From CAZDOD01 sp964506935 (lineage in GTDB: Bacteria > Desulfobacterota > Zymogenia > Zymogenales > Zymogenaceae), in the NCBI GenBank assembly GCA_964506935.1, contig CAZDOD010000091.1:1-11225 (forward strand): a stretch of DNA of 11,225 nt, given 5' to 3'. The notes under the pieces were generated by a model. It saw nothing but the letters and a program-made list of their open reading frames with translations. It made no database searches and had not been told where the DNA came from. Positions 1-6,492 of this stretch are shown here, in pieces (within the stretch, counting starts at the first letter, position 1; each line of letters opens with the position of its first letter). The translations under genes were made by a program, and so were the position numbers.

Positions 1-3000
1 CAGATAGACACATCGATAGCGAGGATAAGGACTCTCTTCACAATGGTGAAAATGGAGGCGCCTTTTGTCGTAGCGGCACCGATCCAGTCGATCATGTCAA
101 AAATCATCCCCCGAAACATCATAGATTCACCCATGATTCTATCCCTCGGAGACGAGGTTGAAAAAGAAAAGATTGTCCGATTCCTCCTATCCGCCGGTTA
201 TACACAGGCGGGCATCGTCACCGTCCCCGGTAGCTTTTCGGGAAGGGGCGGGATAATAGATTTCTTCGACCCATCAAACCCATCCCCAGTAAGGATCGAA
301 TTTTTCGGGGACATAGTAGATTCGATTAGGACCTTCGATCCCCACACACAGCGCTCGATATCCGAGATCAAGTATACCGAAATAGTCTGCGCCTCGGAGC
401 TCGTCCTCTCGGAAGACAACATCAAACGGGGGATAAGCTGGATAAGGAGGACGGGGGCTGAGCTCGGGACACCGATAAAGAGGATCAGGGAGATCGTCGA
501 GGATCTGCATAATTACAATATCCCACCGGGGATGGAGGCACACGCAAGCGCCTTTTATGGGGGTTCCGAAACCATCTTCGACTACCTCCCCTCGGACACA
601 CTGATATTTATCGAGGAGCCCGAGGCGATACTATCCGAGGCCGAAGACCTCTCCAACCTCGCCCATGATAATTTTTTTAGGGCCAGAGAAAAAAAGGACC
701 CATGCCTTCCCCCTGATGATGTTTTTTTATCTCCCGAAGATATTTCTGATATGACAAATCGAAAACGAACCGTTTTACTAAATCCCACAATTTTAAAAGA
801 CTCCGACGATATTATGAGGGTGAAAATAGAGGGCCACAGAGAACTTCGCGATAGGATATCCAGGACAAAAAAGGGGGAGCCTATCCTGTCCCCCCTTGCC
901 GAAGAGATATCAAGGAAAAAAGCCGACGGCAACATGGTTGGACTGGTCTGCCTCACCGAATCGCAAGCGATGAGGATGTCGGAGCTTTTATCGAGCTACG
1001 GCGTTGAACTCCCCCTGTCTCATCTCTCCTTTAATACATGGATCTCCGATGGCGGACCCTCTTCAATCCTGATCGGTGGTCTCAGGGAGGGCTTTGAAGA
1101 TACCTCTCGCGGAATCGTAATTATTACCGAAGAGGAGATCTTCGGCGCCAAGTTGAAGATCAAAAGGCCCCAGAGATACGACCTAGGAGATATTTTGACG
1201 ATACCGGCGGACGATCTCGTCCCCGGCGATTTTATCGTCCATTCCCGCTTCGGGATTGGAAGATATGAGGGCCTCGTAAATCTCAAGGTGATGGAGATCA
1301 GGGCCGACTTCGTCCACCTCGAATATGACGATGGGGACAAGCTCTATATCCCCGTAGATAAAATATCGGAGCTCCACCGCTACAAGAGCCATGACGGCGT
1401 CTCGCCAAATCTCGATAAACTGGGTAGCGGCGCCTGGGAGCGGTCGAAAAGGAAGGTAAAAAAATCGATCTTCGAGATGGCAAATGAGCTCGCCAAACTC
1501 TACGCACAAAGAAAAGCCCTCCCCGGCCGGAAAGCCACGCCCCCCGGCAGGGATTTCGGCGAGTTTGAGGCGACATTTTCATTTGAAGAGACCCCCGACC
1601 AGCTAAAAGCCATAGAAGATATCATTGCCGACATGACAAGACCATCGCCAATGGATAGGCTTGTAGCCGGTGATGTCGGATACGGTAAGACCGAGGTAGC
1701 GATGAGGGCGGCGTTCATAGCCGTCATGGACGGGAGTCAGGTGGCGCTTGTCGTCCCGACCACGATCTTGGCCGAGCAGCACTACAATACTTTTTCGGAG
1801 CGCTTCAGAGACTACCCCGTAGAGGTCAGGATGCTGTCCCGATTTCTGTCGGCGAAAAAGCAAAAAGAGGTGATAAAAGGGCTTTCCGACGGCACGGTCG
1901 ACATCGTCATCGGGACCCACCGTCTCCTGTCAAAGGACATGGAATTTTCGAACCTCGGTCTCCTCATCATCGACGAGGAGCACCGCTTCGGCGTCGCCCA
2001 CAAGGAGAAGCTGGTGAAGATTAAGACCCAGCTCGACGTCATGTCGATGACGGCCACCCCGATCCCTAGGACGCTCTCGATGTCGCTTACGGGGCTTCGG
2101 GACCTGTCGGTCATCAACACCCCCCCGCCGAACCGACTCTCGGTTAAAACCTACATATCCGAGTTCGACCCCGATGTCATAAAGGAGGCGATCCTGCGGG
2201 AGATCTCAAGGGGTGGACAGGTCTTTTTCGTACACAACAGGGTTCAGACTATAGCGGCTCAAAAGAGATACCTCGAAAGGCTCCTCCCCGATATCAGGAT
2301 AGGTGTCGCCCACGGGCAGATGAACGAGGATGAACTCGAAAGAATCATGATCGATTTCGTCGACAAAAAGATAGATATCCTGATCAGCACCGCCATTATC
2401 GAATCGGGCCTCGACATCCCATCGGCCAACACGATAATAATCAACAGGGCCGAGACCTTCGGGCTGGCACAGCTCTATCAGATGAGAGGACGGGTGGGGC
2501 GATCAAATCTTCAGGCATACGCCTACCTCTTGATATCAAGTCCGTTGTCACTCACACCCGAGGCGAAAAAAAGGCTCAGGGTAATCTGCGAGTTCTCCGA
2601 TCTCGGATCGGGGATAAAGATCGCCGAGCATGACCTCGAGATTCGAGGCGCCGGAAACTTACTTGGGAGACACCAGTCGGGACATATCAATCAGGTTGGA
2701 TACGAGATGTACACGCAGATGGTCGATGAGGCCATACGCGAGATAAAAGGAGAAGAGGAAAGGATCGAGATAGACCCTGATATAAATCTTCCGGTATCGG
2801 CCTTCATCCCTGAAGACTATATAAATGATTCTAACCTCCGCCTCACCCTCTATCGAAGGCTCATCAACGCCGAAGACGAGGGTCGGCTGAAAGACCTCAG
2901 TGCCGAGATATCCGACCGCTTCGGCCCGCCACCCGATGAGGTCAAAGACCTCCTCGGCGTAATGGAGGTGAGGCTTTTCGCCAAAAACGCCCTTATAACA

Positions 3001-3219
3001 GGACTCCGATACAAGAAAGGGATGGTTAATATGACCTTTCATAATAGTGCCAAGCTTGATACCGAAAAGATTATCTCACTTGTTACGGGTGATTCCGATA
3101 AATTCGGGGTAACACCCGATGGGATATTGAAGTTTCGGCCCCCCTCTAAAGACAAAAGCGAGCTTTTAATATCTGTGAGAAATATATTGCAAATTCTTGC
3201 TCCTTATGTTAAAAAATAA
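1..3219 (+). CDS. mfd: Transcription-repair coupling factor Mfd (5'-truncated by window edge)
   Basis: ATP-dependent DNA translocase that removes stalled RNA polymerase from lesions and recruits UvrA. Frame 1 is open from base 1, so the gene starts upstream; the ATG at 43 is internal. About 1072 residues are visible against roughly 1150 for the family, so about 80-100 N-terminal residues are missing. Numbering the codon at base 1 as residue 1: a UvrB-like module includes the FSGRGGIIDFF segment (about 79-89); a CarD-like RNA-polymerase-interacting domain spans about 406-465 (VPGDFIVHSRFGIGRYEG onward); the RecG-like motor has Walker A GDVGYGKT (557-564), DEEH (658-661), motif III MTATP (683-687) and motif VI QMRGRVGR (827-834). 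The C-terminal Mfd domain follows (LPVSAFIPEDYINDSNLRL onward). All key motor residues are intact. The stop is TAA at 3217-3219. Three 7-base homopolymer runs fall in a low-GC stretch at 672-728, before the polymerase-interacting domain. Identification is secure. Confidence 0.97.
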   Translation, partial: QIDTSIARIRTLFTMVKMEAPFVVAAPIQSIMSKIIPRNIIDSPMILSLGDEVEKEKIVRFLLSAGYTQAGIVTVPGSFSGRGGIIDFFDPSNPSPVRIEFFGDIVDSIRTFDPHTQRSISEIKYTEIVCASELVLSEDNIKRGISWIRRTGAELGTPIKRIREIVEDLHNYNIPPGMEAHASAFYGGSETIFDYLPSDTLIFIEEPEAILSEAEDLSNLAHDNFFRAREKKDPCLPPDDVFLSPEDISDMTNRKRTVLLNPTILKDSDDIMRVKIEGHRELRDRISRTKKGEPILSPLAEEISRKKADGNMVGLVCLTESQAMRMSELLSSYGVELPLSHLSFNTWISDGGPSSILIGGLREGFEDTSRGIVIITEEEIFGAKLKIKRPQRYDLGDILTIPADDLVPGDFIVHSRFGIGRYEGLVNLKVMEIRADFVHLEYDDGDKLYIPVDKISELHRYKSHDGVSPNLDKLGSGAWERSKRKVKKSIFEMANELAKLYAQRKALPGRKATPPGRDFGEFEATFSFEETPDQLKAIEDIIADMTRPSPMDRLVAGDVGYGKTEVAMRAAFIAVMDGSQVALVVPTTILAEQHYNTFSERFRDYPVEVRMLSRFLSAKKQKEVIKGLSDGTVDIVIGTHRLLSKDMEFSNLGLLIIDEEHRFGVAHKEKLVKIKTQLDVMSMTATPIPRTLSMSLTGLRDLSVINTPPPNRLSVKTYISEFDPDVIKEAILREISRGGQVFFVHNRVQTIAAQKRYLERLLPDIRIGVAHGQMNEDELERIMIDFVDKKIDILISTAIIESGLDIPSANTIIINRAETFGLAQLYQMRGRVGRSNLQAYAYLLISSPLSLTPEAKKRLRVICEFSDLGSGIKIAEHDLEIRGAGNLLGRHQSGHINQVGYEMYTQMVDEAIREIKGEEERIEIDPDINLPVSAFIPEDYINDSNLRLTLYRRLINAEDEGRLKDLSAEISDRFGPPPDEVKDLLGVMEVRLFAKNALITGLRYKKGMVNMTFHNSAKLDTEKIISLVTGDSDKFGVTPDGILKFRPPSKDKSELLISVRNILQILAPYVKK

Positions 3220-3403
3220 GATTAGGTTATCTAAAAGCTTTGCATTAAATACAAAATATTATAGATTTTTGGTTTCGATGCCATCGGAAAGTTTGAAGTC
3301 ACTTCTTAGATTTCGGGCTTTTTATTATCCGACACGGGGGGGAATAAAGTGGAACTCCAGGGAAATTCTATATCTTTGTTTTTAATACCTTCACCAAAGG
3401 GAC

Positions 3404-4240
3404 ATGAAAAGACATACCGTCATTAAAATAATATTATTGTTCCTCATCCTTTTTGCCGCGCTTGGCTGCCAGCAGAAGGACACCGTGGCCCAGTTTGACG
3501 GCAATTATATAACCGTTGAGGAGTACCTATGGGAGAAGGATAACCTCCCGGAGCATGCGAGTGCCTCGATAAAAACCCTTGACGACCGGGTAGAGTTCGT
3601 CCGCAAGATGGTCAATCGTGAGCTCCTGTTGGAGGAGGCATTGAGACAGGGGCTCGAATATGACGAGACCATCCGATACAAGATAGAGAGCTACCATCGA
3701 AACCTCCTCATCAACGAGCTCCTAAAAAGGGAACTCGGTGGTATGGCCACAGTAACAGAGAGTGAAGTAAAGCAATACTATAATTCCAACATCGACCAAT
3801 TCACCATCGAGAGCCTCGAGGCGAGCCACATACTTGTCAAGTCAAGGGAAGACGCCGAGATGATAATGAAGCTTCTCGAAAAGGGGGAGAGCTTTTCGGA
3901 GCTGGCAAAAAAATTCTCAATAGGGCCGGGGGCGGAACTTGGTGGAAGCCTTGGTTTGATAACCCGCGGACAGATGGTACCGAATTTCGAGGATACGGTA
4001 TTCTCAATGGAAAAAGCGGGAGAGATAAGCCCGATCATTGAGACACAATTCGGATTTCACATAATCCGACTCGATAAACCCAAGAGTGTTCATGTTCAGT
4101 CTTACGAAGAGGTATCGGAAAAGATCCGTGAAATCTTGACCGAACAAAAAGAGGCCGAGCTCTTTGAAAACTATGTGAATGGTCTAAAAGAGGGTATCGA
4201 GATAAAGATTAACGAAGAACTATTAAAAGAATTGGGATAG
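3404..4240 (+). CDS. Lipoprotein parvulin-type peptidyl-prolyl isomerase (PpiC/SurA family), first of three
   Basis: Predicted membrane-anchored periplasmic foldase of 278 residues. A positive N-terminus (MKR) and hydrophobic stretch end in A-A-L-G-C with Cys22, which fits a signal peptidase II lipobox. Residues about 28-135 form a charged helical SurA-N-like region. The parvulin domain lies at about 139-225. It keeps the family hallmarks: first histidine in ASHILVKS (His142), FSELAKKFS (164-172), GGSLG (180-184), Met191/Phe195 and the second histidine in FGFHII (His219). Cis-trans prolyl isomerase activity is therefore plausible. A short helical tail follows. The ATG at 3404 is preceded by AAAGGGA close to the start codon. 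The gene lies 184 bases after mfd and 7 bases before a paralogue, with which it is probably co-transcribed. Residues after the Cys are QQ, not Asp, so outer-membrane sorting is possible under the E. coli rule (inference). Domain identity is firm; clients are unknown. Confidence 0.9.
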   Translation: MKRHTVIKIILLFLILFAALGCQQKDTVAQFDGNYITVEEYLWEKDNLPEHASASIKTLDDRVEFVRKMVNRELLLEEALRQGLEYDETIRYKIESYHRNLLINELLKRELGGMATVTESEVKQYYNSNIDQFTIESLEASHILVKSREDAEMIMKLLEKGESFSELAKKFSIGPGAELGGSLGLITRGQMVPNFEDTVFSMEKAGEISPIIETQFGFHIIRLDKPKSVHVQSYEEVSEKIREILTEQKEAELFENYVNGLKEGIEIKINEELLKELG

Positions 4241-4247
4241 AAGCTTG

Positions 4248-5207
4248 ATGAATACAAAAATCTACATAATCCTGTTCGGTGTCCTCATTTTTCTTGCTGC
4301 CGTTTTCGGTTGTCGGGGACAAAAAGAGGAGGTAATCGAAGACGAGGTCCTCGCTACCATAGACGGGATGACGATTACGGCACAGGAGTTTAAATCCGCC
4401 ATAGATAAGCTAAAGACCGGGATCCCCGGTGAAGAGGGGATTGACGAAGAGAGGGCGAGAGTGATGAAGATCAACCTGTTGAATCAGCTAATAGAAAAAA
4501 AGATACTCACGGCGGAGGCCGAAAAACTAGGGATCACGGTTTCCAAGGAAGAAATCGACGCCGAGGTGGAGAATATCATTGGAGAATATCCCGATTCCAA
4601 GGTATTCAACGAAAAGGTGAAAGAAATCGACATCGATATCTCCCAGTGGCGAAAGGAGATCGAATATAAGATCCTCTTGGGAAAATTGATAGAGGCCGTG
4701 GCATCCAAAGGCGTGAAAATCACGCCCGAAGAAGTGGAAAAATACTACAATGAACATCGGTATGAATACGACACACCGAAAAAGGTAAGGGCGCTTCAGA
4801 TAATGGTTGAGACCAGGGCCGAGGCGGATATGGTGATGGAGCTGATCCTTGGAGGCGAGGACTTCTCCGAACTTGCAAAGACCTATTCGATTTCGCCCGA
4901 CTCGACGAAGGGGGGTGATCTCGGATACTTCAGCATAGACGAAATGCCTCCCGATTTTGAGATCGTCTTCGATATGAAACCTGAAGAGGTAAGCAATGTG
5001 GTCGAAAGCCCTTACGGCTTCCATATCTTTAAGGTCATAGACATAAGGGAGGCAAAGGATATGACCTTGAGTGAAGCCAGAGAAGATATAGAGGGAAAGC
5101 TTAAGGTGATGAAGTTGGAAGAGGAATATGGAAAGTGGTTTGACGAGATAATGAGCCGGATGAAGATTGAAATAAATCCTTCGGTATTAGAAAAAATAAT
5201 ACTATAG
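4248..5207 (+). CDS. Lipoprotein parvulin-type peptidyl-prolyl isomerase-like protein, second of three
   Basis: 319-residue paralogue of the preceding gene. It has an N-terminal hydrophobic segment ending A-V-F-G-C, with Cys22 the predicted lipid-modified residue; Phe at -2 is unusual but tolerated in the broad lipobox pattern. Residues about 28-150 resemble a SurA-N chaperone region (VLATIDGMTITAQEF, then several charged helices). The parvulin domain spans about 178-265, with FSELAKTYS, GGDLGYFS, Met233/Phe237-like positions and the second conserved histidine (His259 in YGFHIFKV). The first conserved histidine is replaced by Gln184 (RALQIMV), so catalysis may be weak or absent. I chose the ATG at 4248; an adjacent in-frame TTG at 4245 would add one residue. 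GGGA at 4234-4237 can serve as ribosome binding site and overlaps the end of the upstream gene, which fits translational coupling in one operon. The exact client and the isomerase activity cannot be read from the sequence. Confidence 0.88.
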   Translation: MNTKIYIILFGVLIFLAAVFGCRGQKEEVIEDEVLATIDGMTITAQEFKSAIDKLKTGIPGEEGIDEERARVMKINLLNQLIEKKILTAEAEKLGITVSKEEIDAEVENIIGEYPDSKVFNEKVKEIDIDISQWRKEIEYKILLGKLIEAVASKGVKITPEEVEKYYNEHRYEYDTPKKVRALQIMVETRAEADMVMELILGGEDFSELAKTYSISPDSTKGGDLGYFSIDEMPPDFEIVFDMKPEEVSNVVESPYGFHIFKVIDIREAKDMTLSEAREDIEGKLKVMKLEEEYGKWFDEIMSRMKIEINPSVLEKIIL

Positions 5208-5358
5208 GTAATAAATAGGCATATAGGCGCCCTCCCCTTTCAGTTTAGATGCATTGACAACATCTTTTGAGATCTTGGAAAACGACAGTCGGGCTGGGCA
5301 TTTTTTTGTTTTTATGTTATTTTAGTGTGAAATTTAAAGAAATGGAGGAATAAAGTCC

Positions 5359-6327
5359 ATGAAAAGAGTTTTAACCATAGTAGCAACGATACTTTTTCTT
5401 TGTTCCCTCGCACCCGGTGCGATGCCTGTAGAGATGAACGACAGGGTGATCGCCATTGTAAATGACGATGTAATCACCACAAGTGACCTCATAAAGGAGG
5501 GGGGGGAAGACGTTGTCGGCGATCCGGATAGGGTTCTTTCGAACGGCAAGACAGTCGCCGAGGCCCGGGAACTAGCCCTGGAGCAGATTATAATGAGAAA
5601 AATCCTCGACCAGACTGTAGATGAGTATGGTCTCGATATAACCGAAAGAGATGTGGAAAAAGCGATCGAGGATCAGATGATGATGAACGGCCTCACAAAA
5701 AAGGGGCTCATCGAAATCCTCGCAAAAGAAGGTATGACATATGAGGAGTATAAAGAAGAAGTTGAGTATCGGATAAAAAAGGAGCGTCTTATTTCGAAAA
5801 AGGTCGGCTCCCACATTATTATCTCCGATGAAGACGTAAAAAAATACTTCAACGAGCACAAATCGGAATACAAAAACATGAATGAGTACCGCTTAAGCGA
5901 AATCATCATACCGATTCCTCTGGATGCCACTGAAGGTGATATAGTTGCAGTACGAGAAAAGGCGGAGAATGTAAGAAAAAAGATAATTGCAGGTGCGAAC
6001 TTCACCACAATGGCCAAAGAATACTCCCTAGCCGCAGACGCCGATACGGGCGGAGATATGGGCTTCCTTCACCCCAAGGATCTTGATCCCAACTTTTTAG
6101 TTATTCTGAAAAATATGAAGGTCGGGCAGGTAAGTGAATTAATTCCAATGGGAGCAGGTTTTGTCATCTTCAAAGTTACGGACGTCAGGCCGGTGGCCGG
6201 AGAGGTCACAGTAGACGATGTAAAGCCGGAGATAGTAACAATCCTAAGAACCGAAAAGACCCTGATCTACTTCGACAGGTGGATGAAAGAGCTGCGCGAG
6301 GAAGCCTTCGTCGATAAGATGTTATAG
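5359..6327 (+). CDS. surA: SurA-like periplasmic chaperone with a single, histidine-less parvulin domain
   Basis: 322-residue exported protein of the SurA family, which in E. coli escorts unfolded outer-membrane proteins through the periplasm. MKR plus a hydrophobic core to about residue 20 is a Sec signal peptide; cleavage probably falls near P-G-A (residue 21), with no lipobox cysteine. NDRVIAIVNDDVITTSDL (27-44) is the characteristic SurA N-terminal strand and turn, and the chaperone module runs to about 150. One parvulin domain follows (about 178-275: RLSEIIIPIP, FTTMAKEYS, GGDMGF, GAGFVIFKV), then a C-terminal helix. E. coli SurA has 428 residues and two parvulin domains. Both conserved active-site histidines are replaced here (Glu181, Val269), so a chaperone role without isomerase activity is likely. 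The start is supported by GGAGG at 5344-5348, 10 bases before ATG. An 8-G run lies at 5499-5506 within codons 47-50. The gene is 151 bases from the lipoprotein pair, where I see no convincing promoter, so co-transcription is unresolved. Confidence 0.85.
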   Translation: MKRVLTIVATILFLCSLAPGAMPVEMNDRVIAIVNDDVITTSDLIKEGGEDVVGDPDRVLSNGKTVAEARELALEQIIMRKILDQTVDEYGLDITERDVEKAIEDQMMMNGLTKKGLIEILAKEGMTYEEYKEEVEYRIKKERLISKKVGSHIIISDEDVKKYFNEHKSEYKNMNEYRLSEIIIPIPLDATEGDIVAVREKAENVRKKIIAGANFTTMAKEYSLAADADTGGDMGFLHPKDLDPNFLVILKNMKVGQVSELIPMGAGFVIFKVTDVRPVAGEVTVDDVKPEIVTILRTEKTLIYFDRWMKELREEAFVDKML

Positions 6328-6379
6328 GAGCGGTATCTCTCGTCATCAACATTTTTTATCATTTGAAATTTGCGATTTT

Positions 6380-6403
6380 TCGGGAACTCTTTCGATTTTT
6401 TTT
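6380..6403 (+). terminator. Weak Rho-independent terminator candidate after surA
   Basis: A six-pair stem (6380-6385 with 6390-6395), closed by a 4-base loop, is followed directly by eight T residues (6396-6403). The stem has four Watson-Crick pairs and two G-T wobbles, so it is unstable. The position fits, after surA and before the predicted PBP1A promoter. An 8-base direct repeat CGATTTTT (6373-6380, 6393-6400) overlaps it. Confidence 0.35.
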
Positions 6404-6426
6404 GTCTAAATGTCTAGACTATATTG

Positions 6427-6455
6427 TTGATAAAATAACGATCTAGTGATAGAAT
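6427..6455 (+). promoter_or_regulatory. Sigma-70-type promoter for the PBP1A gene
   Basis: TTGATA (6427-6432) matches the -35 consensus at five of six bases. A 17-base spacer follows, then TAGAAT (6450-6455), five of six to TATAAT. A TG at 6447-6448 gives an extended -10. Transcription would begin near 6462, leaving a leader of about 30 bases before the ATG at 6493. This is the best promoter match I found in the window, and it suggests the PBP gene has its own transcript separate from surA. Confidence 0.6.
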
Positions 6456-6462
6456 TCTAGAT
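6441..6462. repeat. Inverted repeat spanning the PBP1A -10 element (possible operator)
   Basis: ATCTAG (6441-6446) and CTAGAT (6457-6462) form a perfect 6-base dyad separated by 10 bases. The predicted -10 hexamer (6450-6455) lies in the gap and the predicted start site falls at the right arm. A related palindrome, GTCTAGAC, lies upstream at 6412-6419, with centres 36 bases apart. The arrangement would suit a repressor site, but short AT-rich dyads also arise by chance and no regulator is identified. Confidence 0.35.
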
Positions 6463-6492
6463 TAAATAAAAAACATCCTTAGAAGATTTTCC

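Noticed and set aside
43..3219. mfd starting at the ATG at base 43
   Set aside because: The frame is open upstream to base 1 and the upstream codons continue the Mfd-like sequence; starting at 43 would remove part of the UvrB-like module.
3273..3289. Hairpin TTTCGAT-GCC-ATCGGAA as terminator of mfd
   Set aside because: It has seven pairs with one wobble and a 3-base loop, but no T-run follows, so intrinsic termination is not supported.
3351..3378. Sigma-E-like promoter (GGAACTC, then TCTTTG) upstream of the lipoprotein pair
   Set aside because: Tempting because sigma-E controls periplasmic folding genes, but the -10 half is poor and the spacing is off. It is not distinguishable from chance.
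3197..3385. Possible 62-residue plus-strand gene between mfd and the first lipoprotein gene
   Set aside because: It begins inside the mfd end in another frame, has no clear ribosome binding site, and its product has no recognisable fold or motif. It looks like chance open frame in AT-rich spacer.
5254..5259. Perfect -35 hexamer TTGACA upstream of surA
   Set aside because: No acceptable -10 element lies 15-19 bases downstream, so it is an isolated match. The T-run at 5301-5307 also lacks a solid stem for a terminator.
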